A stretch of DNA of 64,000 bases, from the NCBI RefSeq assembly GCF_011386835.1, contig NC_088797.1, positions 93,196,264 through 93,260,263 of the forward strand. Direction: 5' to 3'. The stretch's first letter is position 1, and each line of letters begins with the position of its first letter. The translations under genes and the position numbers were made by a program. The notes under the pieces were generated by a model. It saw only the letters and a program-made list of their open reading frames with translations, was not told where the DNA came from and searched no databases. Shown here one piece after another: positions 1 through 12,119 of the stretch. The DNA comes from Chrysemys picta bellii (taxonomy: Eukaryota > Chordata > Testudines > Emydidae).

Positions 1-162
1 GTGTGGAGCCCACCTCTTGTCCTGATCTCCAATTTTGCAGCCAAAATAAAGATGATGGGCTTTCTTAACCATAGTGGTTATACTGCGCTTTTGTGATGCA
101 AAAGTCACTTCACCACAAACATAGCAGAAGTTATCTGCACTTTTTACACAAGTACGAGGCAT
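1..162 (-). CDS. Partial open frame, transposon-derived CxxC protein
   Basis: Reading from an ATG at 162-160, the frame stays open for 54 codons to the window edge, so the C-terminal part is missing. It begins MPRTCVKSADNFCYVCGE, with a CxxC pair (residues 13 and 16) typical of a zinc knuckle, and ends GDQDKRWAPH. I associate a cysteine pair followed by 'GDQDKxWAPH' with uncharacterised, multi-copy, probably transposon-encoded proteins of animals; that is recollection, not a search. The flanking DNA (163-620) looks like a turtle dispersed repeat, which supports a mobile origin. It lies antisense to nothing known and on the same strand as PRKG1, inside intron 1. No stop or frameshift is visible in the part present, unusual for the old repeats here. 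Function unknown; it could be a recent transposon copy or a decaying one broken outside the window. Confidence 0.5.
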   Translation of the reverse strand, partial: MPRTCVKSADNFCYVCGEVTFASQKRSITTMVKKAHHLYFGCKIGDQDKRWAPH

Positions 163-620
163 CTCTGCTCACTTTGGCTAAACAGAAATGTGTCCCTTTG
201 CAAAATCAAACACTGACAAATAAGAGAGCACGACACTGTATGATTTCTAGAGCTGATATAGGGCAATTTGTTCAGCAGAGTGATGTAAGCTCCATTATGA
301 TTGCATCATCCATGACTTCTAGGAATAACATGATGCAATTCATATAGTGTATGATGCAATACCAGCTTCAGATTGCATCATTCATTGTTTTACCTAAAAA
401 GCAAGTACTGTCCAAACCCAGTCATAGATTTATTCATAGATCCAAAGATGTATTTTAGTCATTTCTGGTTTAAATTGAGATCCCTTCCCTTTATAACTCA
501 CTTATCCTCCGCCATTACCAAGTCAAGGGTCGTATATACTGACCCAATAGCATATCTTGAAAACTAGAGCCAATCAACAATTTTAAGCATCATTTTCATT
601 CTCAGTGACCCAGAATTAGT
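163..620 (-). repeat. Dispersed repeat flanking the open frame at 1-162
   Basis: AT-rich DNA upstream of the partial frame. The 10-mer ATTGCATCAT occurs at 300-309 and 372-381, and its reverse complement ATGATGCAAT at 330-339 and 351-360, giving two short hairpins back to back, each with a spacer of about 20 bases. I recognise this stretch as similar to a repeated turtle sequence, but the family name and element end are not established. Positions 620-1620 hold nothing I can identify. Confidence 0.4.
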
Positions 621-1639
621 AAAGTTTGACTACATTTATTTCAGAAGCATTTTGGCTGTAGAGCAGTGTTATCTTTGATGGGAATAGGATTGGGCGCAAT
701 ATACACTCAATATACACTGTACATCCATTAGCTGTTTACTTTGGTTTACCGAAAGTTTGTACAGTCTTCAGAAAGCATAAATCTGCTTTTGTTTCTGACA
801 ATTTTTTTTTAAATAATGTTTGTTTTTACTATGGGAAAATAGCCAGTATAAAGTTTAACAGTTGTTAAAAGGGGACTCAATCATATTCCCTGATTTGATT
901 GGAATCAAATCATATCAGAGATGTTAATAACACCTTTAAGAATAAAAGCTGAGTGAATTGTTTGGCCAAAGCCGAGTGAAGTAAGGTCCAACGCTCAACT
1001 CAATGGCACTTCTCTGTAACCCAATAACTTTGGCGTGCCATATCTGATCAATTGAAACATTTCAGGGCATGTTCTATGCATCAAGGAGCATAAGCCTGTT
1101 GATTTTGGTGCAAATTGGAACAGCAGGAAAGCCTGATTCATAGGAAAAATTAAGACTCCCAGACTCCTTCGTTGTCAGAAACGCTATTGGTCTTAGGTTT
1201 CAATATTTAAAAAAAAAAAAAACCCTCAATTTTGGTCCAAATTCAGTCTAACACAATCCTTTTAATACCTGAAGCTATTTTATATATCAGTATACAGCCT
1301 GTAGGAGATCAAATAGGAGGCAATGAAAAACAGAGACAACTTTCACAGATAGGAAAATAAGACTTGTTATATGATTGCCTGACCAGTTTTCCACAGCAGA
1401 AAGCTAGTCAGCTATCCCAAAATCTTTGCCAACTATTCAAACTTCTTTTAAGATATTCAGTTATAAGAACATTTTAGGCTGGCATTACTTTTAAATTATA
1501 AATCTTTTGTTATAGCAAATCTATGGCCTTATTCTGCTCACTGTTCTCATGCAAGTAGTCCCATTGAAATTAAAGTCACTATTTGTCTGACTAAAGTAAT
1601 CAAAATTTGGCTCTAGATCCGTTACCTAGCCCTTGTGAT

Positions 1640-1850
1640 CCAGCTATGGGACAAATAGCCAAGAACAACTGGGTTTTAATCCCAGCTCTGACAGACTTGT
1701 TGTGTGACCTTGGGCCAGCTATTTAACTTCTCTGAGACTCAACTTCATCTGCAGAAAATCCTCAGAGGGTTGCTGCAGTGCGTTATTGTACACAGCTTTT
1801 CATATGCAACACTTTGTATGTGCTCAGTATTACTACTAGCCCCCAAAATC
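1640..1850 (+). mobile_element. MIR SINE relic
   Basis: A degraded tRNA-derived SINE. It has a box-B-like 'gggttttaatccc', then the conserved core 'gtgtgaccttgggcc', then 'tctgagactcaacttcatctgcagaaa' in degenerate form, the normal order of head, core and tail in MIR. It is heavily diverged, as expected of an ancient amniote repeat in an intron. Confidence 0.65.
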
Positions 1851-1859
1851 TGGACTTCA

Positions 1860-4090
1860 TGAGTTTAGAATAATAGGACCAAATCCTGCCAATCTGACTC
1901 AGATGAGTGGTATCATTCATGTGAGTAAAGTGAATATTAGACCGAGGGTCAACTCATACACAAGAAGTCTACTATATGGCTTCATTCCAGTACTAGTCAT
2001 CCATGCAACTAACAGCATAGTGCCTTCTAAAATGTCTAGGATCACATTTCCTAATCTCTATGATGCACTTTCAGGACCCAAATTTATTAACGGCTATTGA
2101 TTTCATTAGTCCTTACTCATGTTAGCAGGGCCAGATCCTGTAAAGGTGTATTAACCTGTCATCTGGAGATGTCTGCACTTTGAAGTCACAGTACACCAGA
2201 TGTATAGCTGGGGAAAGTGGACATAGCCAAGTACTGCTGCATTCCAATATCTTCAAAGCTCCTCTAAATTGCAGGTTTGATCCCATTGTGTCAATGGAAT
2301 TACTTGCAGTAAGACCCTGATCTTGCCTTACCCATGTGAATGTTACTGCTTGTGATACATATTTCGAGTTATTTTCTGTTCTGTATCCAGCTTCCTCCCC
2401 CCTCTCCCCCCCCCCCATAATTGTTTCACAGAACATCACAGGCTATTCCAAGGTTTTTCTGTCTGCTAGTTTGACTTATAATTATATAAGCAAAAAGACA
2501 TATTTTCCTGCCAAACCCACGTAAGCCCAATATAAGATATTTTCTTTGCATGTAAATATGTATATGAAACTTGTAATTCAATCAATGATTTCAATAAACT
2601 AAGTCTAAAAATGACAAGAGTATCAGTTGTGCTTCCTCATAGAGTGCCTTATCGAGGCACATGCACAACTGGCAGAGTGTGACTAATCCATGTTATATTC
2701 TATCATAAACAATAACTCCAGAGGGGCAAAACTCACTGTTCTCATTTTTCTTCTTTGGCATGACAGTACTCTCTCTCTCTCTCATAGTTCTGAGGCTCAA
2801 GTTAGAAATGCTATCAAAGCCATAATTTACAGATTTGACTGGACAGTTAGAATGATGAACAGTATATCTCCAGAAGACTTCACATTATCTCAAAAGGTAT
2901 TATCCTTAGGCACAAGGCTTCATGCCTCTGTGGCATGACTGTTCAAGAAAATATCAAGTATTTTTCTTGAGCAAGGCATATTTATCACCTGCAAAACTGT
3001 GGACAATTAAAATGGAAATCACCCTCTCTCACTGTAATAGTTACATTGTAAAATAATATTAATTTAGAATAAAAGCATTATTTAAGATAACTGTATAGAA
3101 CTTTATTAAGTGCAGCCCAATGCACTATGTTATGCAATTATCAGTAATGTGTACAGGAAAAAAAAAGTGATCCATGGGATGAGAAAGTAAGCTTGAATTA
3201 TTAGCAACACTAGATATATTAAAACTTTGCCAGGCTCTCTATATTTTACAATACCCTGCATAAATTCAGAATTTGTTTTGCTTCAAGTCACATCATTTCC
3301 GCAAGCTTTACAGTCAATTTATTGACCAGACAGCTTAATGTGAGAAGTCCTAAATCTGGTAATATTACCACTGAAAATCATGAGGCAGGGTCCTGTGGAT
3401 TTTCAAGTGCTTTGGACAATCATTCAGATTCCCTCACTCCAAATTGCTGGAGAATAAAATGTTAACATATTACAAACTAAGCTAACCGATCCCAAATTCA
3501 TGTGATTTTATCCATGACACTTAAGTACAACAAATGTGTGACATGAACATTTATTCCTAATAAAAGTTTTTTTTCCTTAGGATTAGCTTCCCTCTGTAAT
3601 TAACACTTCTGGTCCTCCAGACATCCTTATTACATCTACTGTGCTTTCTGTGCTAGATATCTGCTGAATACATTTTCATATGTTAAGACAGAGGAAAATA
3701 ATACTTTGCTATTGACATTGATTAGATGAAGCTTATTTTCATCAGAGGTATTTGCAATTATATTAAATATTCATCTCCCATATAAAGCCTTTCCTTTTGC
3801 CATTCTTAGCCCTAGGAAATGATTAAATTACACATTTAAATGGGCCCTATCAGAAACAATTAGAAGTGTCTAGCCATTTATCAAAGAGTTTACAGAAAGG
3901 GGGAAGAGATAAGCTACTAGTACCCTCCATCAGCCTGAATCCAGACAGGAGGTGAGCCAGTGAGGTGGTGGCTACTGGGCCAGAGCTTCAATGAAAGTTC
4001 AGAGATATGCAGTCTGGGTGTTGAGAGGAGAGAGTAAAAGATGTATACACCTGGATTATGCAAGTTTTTGGCCTCACTTTCCCAAATTCT
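1860..4090. other. Intronic DNA without recognisable genes
   Basis: PRKG1 intron 1. AT-rich sequence with a (CT)n tract near 2770-2783 and a poly-C tract near 2399-2416. Open frames are short and lack family resemblance. Nothing else could be assigned. Confidence 0.5.
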
Positions 4091-4096
4091 ACGGGA

Positions 4097-4570
4097 TAGA
4101 ATCATAGAATATCAGGGTTGGAAGGGACCTCAAGAGGTCATCTAGCCCAACCCCCTGCTCAAAGCAGGACCAATTCCCAACTAAATCAGCCCAGCCAGGG
4201 CTTTGTCAAGCCAGGCCTTAAAAACCTCCAAGGAAGGAGACTACACCACCTCCCTAGGTAACGCATTCCAGTGCTTCACCACCCTCCTAGTGAAACAGTG
4301 TTTCACTAATATCCAACCTGGACCTCCCCCACTGCAACTTAAGACCATTGCTCCTTGTTCTGTCATCTGGTACCACTGAGAACAGCCGAGCTCCATCCTC
4401 TTTGGAACCTCCGTTCAGGTAGTGGAAGGCTGCTATCAAATCCCCCCTCATTCTTCTCTTCTGGAGACTAAACAATCCCAGTTCCCTCAGCCTCCCCTCA
4501 TAAGTCATGTGCTCCAGACCCCTAATCATTTTTGTTGCCCTCCATTAGACTCTTTCCAATTTTTCCACAA
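4097..4570 (-). mobile_element. CR1 LINE, 3' end fragment
   Basis: Reading the minus strand, this is the 3' terminal part of a CR1 retrotransposon, 5'-truncated as most copies are. A frame at 4529-4287 reads [20 protein letters not shown] and continues through a KRRMRGDLI segment, the end of CR1 ORF2p. It is followed by the 3' UTR, and the element ends with the CR1 hallmark of 'ggtcccttccaaccctgat' and a short ATTCTATG-like tail (plus strand 4097-4115). It lies in PRKG1 intron 1 in the same orientation as the gene. Confidence 0.88.
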
Positions 4571-5090
4571 ACAAGAGTCACTCCCACTCTCCCAGAAAAA
4601 TACAGACCTTGGTGCGTTGGGGGGATGGGGGAGGAGAGTGGCACAAGACTGCAACCAAAACTCCTATCCAGAACCTGGATATGAGCAATTTCTTTTTACC
4701 CTAACCTCCAAACTAATCAAGCTAAATAGTAAACAAGTGTGCTGCTCTTACTTCACTGTGGAATTGGGAGCCGCAGCCAGCTTTTAGCCGGTGTGCCGCG
4801 GTCAAAGACATGTTTTACATGCAGTAGGAATGGTTACACAGGTTTTCTAAACAAACTGGAATTTGGAGCAAAAGTTTGTGTGGCTCCAGCTTGGATTAGG
4901 TCCTGGACCCATTTTTGTGGGGGAGGGAGAGGTGGGAAGGGGCTGTATTGAGCAGGGCTGTGGCAAGGTCCAGAGGTTTTTTTTTTTTTTTTTTCCTGTG
5001 CAGTGGGGCTGGAGCAGCAAGATTTGTTCCCTGTATTTTTATTGTACAATATTTGCGGGGGGGAGGGAGGAGAAAGAAAATTGACACTAC
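4571..5090. other. Low-complexity intronic DNA with an 18-base T tract
   Basis: Contains T(18) at 4977-4994 and G-rich runs near 4920 and 5056. The stretch 4820-4880 ('tgcagtaggaatggttacac') resembles part of the repetitive block near 13120, suggesting a shared dispersed family. The several overlapping frames here come from the homopolymers and are not genes. Confidence 0.4.
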
Positions 5091-5099
5091 AATATCGGA

Positions 5100-6350
5100 C
5101 TAGACCCAGTTAGTTCTGTCTCTTCTCAGGTATCGCCACCTCCCCTAGTCACTGCTGCTCGTTCCTTGCAGTAGCGCCTCGCAGAGCAGTGAGATAGACA
5201 AGCATGAACCCGGATGTTTCTAATTAACCAGACATAAGGGGGGACGGCTTGAGGGGGGGGTGTCTCTCTCTCGCTGCTTCTCACTACTCGTGCAGTCTGT
5301 TTCAATTCGAGATCCAGTGTTGAGCTCCGGCTATTTGCCTTAAAAGGAAAAATAGCTATGGAAAAACTTCAGCTGGCTAGGAAAAGGGGGGAGAGGGAGG
5401 GAAGAGAGAGAAGGCTGCTATAGTCTGCGAGGGATGTACGTCTTTCTATGATGCAACCTAGTAGTCACCATCGCAAATAGCCAGGAGCTGCTTCGTAGGG
5501 GAAACGCTGCCCCCCAGCAAAGAGAGGAATTAGCCGCTGCAGGATACTGATGACTTGTAAATACAGCACAAGCGGGGTCAGGTCTGAAGGGAGCTTTGAA
5601 TGTGTGCAAGTGCAACCTTCTCCACAAAACAGGCCAGGTCTCCTGTACTTCCCCCACCCACGGTCATACCTTTAGGTAACCCAGGTGTCCAAGCTGAGGT
5701 GGGAGTGGAAATACTAGTATCCGCTCTAGTTCTGCTCCCCATCGTCAGCTTCTCCCTCTTCCCATTCTACACACAGAGTTCAGGTCGACTCAGCAGGAGA
5801 GTCGGGGATCTGCCACCCCTCCCAACACTTCCACAAATGCTAGTTCTGTCTTAAAGAGAGAGCTGCTGTTATATTGCAGGGAGACAAAGGGGCCTTCCTG
5901 GGACTGTCTCACCTGCTACCCCGTCACACGTTAGCTATGGGAGGTGTTAAATCTACAGAGAAAATTCCCATGCACTGTCCATAAGACTGAATAGTTGAAA
6001 TATCTTGCAAGCAGCCGAGCCCCCAGCATAACGGATACTAACAGGAGAGAGCAGGGGGAGGCAGGGCGGGAAGCAGCAGCAGCAGCTAAACAATTCAGAC
6101 TGGAATTTTAAACGTCAAAGCTAGGATTGCATAATTGGCTCTCCCTCGAAACCTCTGATGCCGCTTTAGCTACGGGCTTGTTGCCTAGTAAGCTGTAAAG
6201 CGGCGTTCAGGTGCCAATGAGCGCGGCTGGGCTGACGGGCGAACATAGCCACTTCATTGGCATGGGCAGGCACCTAGAGGAGAGATGGCGAAAAGACCAG
6301 CAGTCTAGCGTTAGACACTGGTTGCTAGGATACTGTGGAGATCCTCCATT
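5100..6350. promoter_or_regulatory. GC/CpG-richer intronic block
   Basis: Compared with the surrounding AT-rich intron, this segment has more CpG and G/C-rich words (for example around 5160-5190, 5440-5570 and 6190-6250) and no obvious transposon. It lies about 5-6 kb downstream of the PRKG1-beta first exon. It could be an intronic regulatory element or a weak CpG island. No coding exon is evident; I looked for the PRKG1-alpha first exon and did not see it. Confidence 0.3.
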
Positions 6351-6359
6351 GCTAAGCAG

Positions 6360-9150
6360 ACAAGGAAAAAATGTGCCCAGGCCTTAGCAGCCAACAGCAA
6401 CAATAGAAACAGAGTCTGCTTCCCTCTGCCCACCCCCATCAGGAAACCAAATCCTAATCTTCAACGACACAAGGAACACAAGCCTGGAAATGGGGCCCAA
6501 CAGCCAGAGAAAACTGTCATTTGTATTCGAGTGGCAGCAGCTAGTGCCCTTGTATTAAAGGATCTGTTAGTGTTTCCATTATAACCCACCCCCCTTTTCT
6601 GGGGTACAAAATTTGGCTGCCCCTCAAACTATCCCGCTACCTCCTTTCAAAACAGCCTATTGAGGTCTTCATTGTTCTTGTGTCCATAGAAGAACTGAAA
6701 GGATTTCGATGATTTTCTCCTAAATGGCTATTAATGAATAAGTAAATTAAACACATAACTACACTTCTACCTAGAACTGCAGGGAAATGCAATAACTCCT
6801 GCAAACCTTGACCCAAGCCGTGTGAATTAGAGAGGGCATGCTGCCCTTCACCTCATGTTAATGATTCCTGCCTTTTATTAAAGCAGTGTGATCTCTACTA
6901 ATTGTAAGAGGGCTATGCGCCTGCTACAAGGGTTATACAGCACTGAAACAATTAATAGGATGAGATGTGCAAGGTTTCACAATGGAATTAGTACTCTGTG
7001 GAATGATGTATTTTAAAATACAATTCCTTTTCCACCTGAAGAGATGTAACAATCTTCTCAGTCAAATGTTACAGTCACTCAAAACTACACATTAGAGTTA
7101 CATTCCTAAACTATTGAAACAATGCAACCAAACGGCTACAGTAGGAAAATCACTCCCTTATCTAAAAAGGCCCGAGAGAATTAGAAGTGCACTCTTGCGA
7201 ATTTGTTCCCTAAATAAGAGGATGCCAGCAAAGTACCTTATTTTGATGTGATTTCGTGACACACACACACTCTCCCCCCGCCCGTCAATATTTGGAGAAG
7301 ACAGTGAATTAAATTTCTTATTTCTGATTCTCACAACTGGATCTGAATTGCCTGTAACCTTGCACAGAAAGTGGTTCTTATGCAAGATATTAATTCTGTA
7401 AACTCTGAATAGCGCTTTCTATATCTCCATACCTTTTTTCTTAAGAAAAAAACCATAGCCACAATTACTAAATTTGATCTGATTGTACACAGGGCCTGCA
7501 GACTTGGAATTAACGTTTTAAAAGTGGTATGACTGGTGTGTTTGGTTTATTAGATTTAGACAAAAGCTTTACTACGCAGATATTTTAAAATATCTCCAAA
7601 TAAGATGTGCTCACATTCATTTGCTTAGAAGGTGGTCATTTAAACCCATGAATATAAAACAATTGGGATATTAACAATCAATAACCCAAATATTTAAGCT
7701 TCTTGTATTATCTATCAGAGATGTATTGCATTGTGTCACTTTCCAAGAAGAACCACTTCAGTGAATTTATAGCTCACTTTCAAACTTCCAGATCTGTTAG
7801 CCACTTTGCGCTGTTCCTCAATCTGGCTGAAGTGAAAAACAGACCTATATTATTCCTTGCTTATTCTGCTTCACTGACACAAATACAGAGAGTCTTCAAA
7901 GGCTTTTCTATGGGAAAACCCATACAAACTGGAATGAATACAATGACCACGTGTCAAACTGCTGGAGTACCCTGCTTCATACTTCCCACATGGGAAAAAG
8001 AGTAGTACAAGAATGGTCTTAACAACCCATAAGCCATGTTGTGAGAAATCCCGCCTCGCTTCCTTTCACTAGCCGCTCATACCGTAAGGAAAATGTCAGC
8101 TATAAACATTAGACAGATTTGACTTAATGAGGTCCCTCTTGCCTTCCAGCCTTTGACTAGCTTTAGTGAAAGCAGGCAGGGGGAAAAAGACTTCCCAAAA
8201 GCTGGGATTCTGAGTTTTAACTCTTAATGAGACAAATTTGATGGTTACAAACGAGACAAATACACGTCAAATATTTAAACAAAACATTAGGCAAGCAGTG
8301 AACTGAATCGAATAGAAAGAGGCTAGACTATTGTAACGTGTACAAGAGAATCAATGCTAGCTTTAGTATTGGGTATATATTTTACTTAGCAGATTTAGGA
8401 GATATTTCCTCTAGCAGATTTGCTCCACCCACACAAATTCCTACTCACCTTATGGTCTAGGAGAATATTCTAAGTTAGTATATTGAACTGCAAACCTTTT
8501 TATATCAAAAATGAAAAACATTTATTTCCAAAATGACTCTTAATCGTGCGGCTAACACATGAAACTGCGTGTGGTGTTTTGATATAAGCCATGAATTTAA
8601 AAGTACACAAGCTTTTTCGTGATTATGGGACCAAACACATCAACATTTTATTGGGGAGTGAAGAAGATATTAAGCACTGCATGGAGGATGTAGTCTCTCT
8701 TCCATACGTGCTCAGTTTTCTCACTTAAACCAATTTGCATAGTCTGTGACGGCAAGTGTGAAACAAGGATAGATGATCTCCCAATTTTATTTAAAGCTTG
8801 AAAGAGATTTATTGCAACTTTCCCTTCAAATACTGTGTTGACAACCAAAACAGCACAGTGGCGAAAGTCACTGGAGTAGCTTCCTCCCCCCACCCCCCTG
8901 AAAAAGCTCACAAGCGCAGGGAGGGGTAATATCAAGAAAGGCAGGGCATTACTCAGAACCTGAGTCTGATGGAAACCTGCGTATGGTTTTTCACCTTAGG
9001 ATCTTCCCGGTTTTTTCCTGTAGTTGGACAGAATGGCAGATAAGGAACTCCCCACACTTGTCACTCACCCACCAGCTTCTCCTCACCTTTCACTCCACAT
9101 TACACAGTCGGCAAAGCTTTGATCAGCTTTATTTTTCGTTGACAAGAGGT
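6360..9150. other. Intronic DNA without recognisable genes
   Basis: AT-rich unique-looking sequence. No transposon ends, tRNA boxes or convincing frames were seen. The frame at 7703-8005 (100 codons) has no recognisable motif and no exon context. Confidence 0.45.
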
Positions 9151-9156
9151 CTCTTG

Positions 9157-9290
9157 TATCAGAGGGGTAGCCCTGTTAGTCTGAATCTGTAAAAAGCAAC
9201 AGAGGGTCCTGTGGCACCTTTAAGACTAACAGAAGTATTGGGAGCATAAGCTTTCGTGGGTAAGAACCTCACTTCTTCGGATGCAAGGTG
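9157..9290 (+). repeat. Dispersed 'gtgttagtctg' repeat, copy 1
   Basis: Starts near 'tagccctgttagtctgaat', passes through 'gtggcacctttaagactaac' and ends near 'aagctttcgtgggtaagaac' and 'cttcttcggatgca'. Two further copies are in the window (41750-41945 plus strand, 51205-51290 minus strand), so it is a true interspersed family. Class not determined. Confidence 0.75.
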
Positions 9291-10951
9291 TTGATCGCTG
9301 TTCACCCCAAACTAGTTATCGCTCATTTTATCTTTTAATAAATTTAATTGCTTGATATTTATTACTCCAGAGCCCTCCATAAAATCCAATAAAATGCCAC
9401 AGAACTATAAACTATCCAGGAAACTGTCAGTTTATCACCTCCTCCTTATCCAAATATGTCTAGGTAGACAAGGCCACATACCTCATTAGATACACAGGTA
9501 TGTCTGCCATTAAATTAATTTACAAGACTAGAAAGAAGTGGGGTGAGAACTTGTGTCGCCAAATAAGCGTTCTGTTAGCTGAGCCACAAAAACTGATTTT
9601 GCGCTCCAAAAGCAGCAGACGCTCCATTCTAAACCACATCCGCAATTACCTACATTCCCTGCCCCATCGAACTATGAACACCTTCTCTCACTCCAGACTC
9701 AAGGGGAGATGCTTCATGACGAGCACCAGTGAAAACACTTCTTACACACCTGAACCAAGGACGATTGCCAAGTTTTCAGCAGTCAGGTTACAGCTAGAGC
9801 AGTCTAGTTACAAAGAGATGTAGACAAAGACTATAGAGGATGGGAAAAAAACAAAAAAGCAAGGAAACACTCTTCCCCTCAGCCCTTCACTCCTGTTGCG
9901 CATAGACAGTGTAGGAGTTTCTCAGTAGCGCATGACAACATGTGCTCTAATACTTAGCCATAATTGGCTCAGTGTATACATGCAATGCAACTTTTAACCT
10001 CGGAATTTCCTTGGTTTTGTCAGTTGTATCACAACCTCAGTGATTATTGAAATGCAGTTTAACGGGTGTGGTGTGTCGGATTTATATTTTAAATCTCCTC
10101 TAGGAGTTCGGTAGGCTTGGCTGGTAAGGTATAGCCAAGAGCCAATTTTTATATCCAAGTTATGCGTCCCGAAGGATGATGTTTAAAACCTAAAAATGTG
10201 CGAACTTAGCTACCTGAGAACAGCGCTAGCAGCTACAGCTCAGATGCAGCCTGGACCCCTGGAAACGTGCAAAGCAGTTGAGCAGAGCGCTATGAAACCA
10301 GTAACACTATGGATCTGCGTCAGGTAAGACCTTTTAAAAACCCACACTTGTCAGATGTAATACTGAATAAAACAAGAAATCAGGAGACTTGATTTGCCTT
10401 TCTGGATGCTAGCTATCAGCAGCTCAGGAATTAGCAACCTTTGATTATTTCCCCCCCTCTAAGAATCAGCGTACACCTTAATCAGGATAGTAAATTCTAT
10501 TGTGCTTCATATAGTTCAAACGTCAACCATTCAGCAATGCGGACAAATTCAGGGCAGAAACCATGAGCACAAACACAGACATAAAAACGTACCACATTGG
10601 AAAAGACAGTCTGATGAAGCAGCCGTTAGCGGGGTTATTTTTTGGATGGGCAATTTTACCCCCTTAATAGGGAGAATGCGCTTTCCCCCTTCACGGTCTA
10701 GGAACTCTGCTCCCAGTGGGCTCGGGAATACCTGGACAGCTGACAAAGACACCACGGAATAGGAATGCGTGCAGTTCCCGTGGCTGAAGAAATGTGGGCA
10801 GCCCAAGAGAAGCGTTAGGAGGAATATTTCTGAGAATGAGAACAGAAATGGAAAGCAGAAGGTGCAGGACTCGTCTAAACAAGTGGATGGACAGACAATA
10901 CAGAGACCATTCAACTACCAAAGACAGGATGTACACAACGCTTTAAACCCT
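9291..10951. other. Start of PRKG1 intron 1 without recognised features
   Basis: Sequence immediately downstream of the PRKG1-beta exon on the minus strand. The 107-codon plus-strand frame at 9500-9823 shows no recognisable domain. A plus-strand 'caggtaagacc' at about 10320-10330 resembles a splice donor, but no exon can be supported. Confidence 0.45.
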
Positions 10952-11560
<609 letters not shown>

Positions 11561-11614
11561 TTCGATCTGCCTGCGTCAGGCTAGACTGGAGAGAGGGAGA
11601 GAGACAGAGCAAGA

Positions 11615-11633
11615 GGGGGGGGGGGGGGGGGGG
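11615..11633 (+). repeat. Poly-G tract (19 G) upstream of PRKG1
   Basis: Nineteen consecutive G on the plus strand, preceded by a GA-rich stretch from 11588. It lies about 350 bases upstream of the PRKG1 start codon. Such a run can form a G-quadruplex and is prone to length error in sequencing. Confidence 0.9.
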
Positions 11634-12119
11634 AGAAGAAAGAAAGGGGCGTCTGCAGGATGCCGCTGCACTGCCTCTATGACTGTCTCACTGGTAGGGT
11701 TACTTAAAGGCTAACGAGTCTTCCGAGCCTCTGCCCCGACTCTGTTTTGGAAGTGGGGGCATAAGGTGGTGATTTTGCGTTCCAGACGCTTACTTTTAAA
11801 TGCCACGTTTTAGGGGCATGTCCAGCATCCGCCAGGGTTGCAGTTCGCTACACTCTTGCAGTTACACCCATTACACACCCCCAAATGAATAAAATCAATC
11901 ACAATGCTACCACATCTACTCCAGCTGCAGAAAAATCTTTAATCTGTTTCCACCCAGTGCAGTTCCAGTGAATCCCAGGCATTCAGATTTTACAGTCAGT
12001 TTGTTCATTAATTCACTGTCATTACAACTATTAGAAATAAGCAACTTTGGTTAATGTTTCACAGGCCAGTAAGTCAGTTTTAAATTTAGAAGAAACTTAA
12101 ACTCTCATTTAGCCTGAAA

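Noticed and set aside
5418..5657. The alternative PRKG1-alpha first exon in the GC-rich block
   Set aside because: The translation has no coiled coil or other resemblance to the alpha N terminus; no other frame in the window does either.
9500..9823. A 107-codon plus-strand gene
   Set aside because: No recognisable domain, no exon signals and no coding-like bias; open by chance.
10549..10914. A 121-codon minus-strand frame next to the PRKG1 exon
   Set aside because: It lies in intron 1 downstream of a strong splice donor, and the Cys/Phe-rich translation matches no domain.
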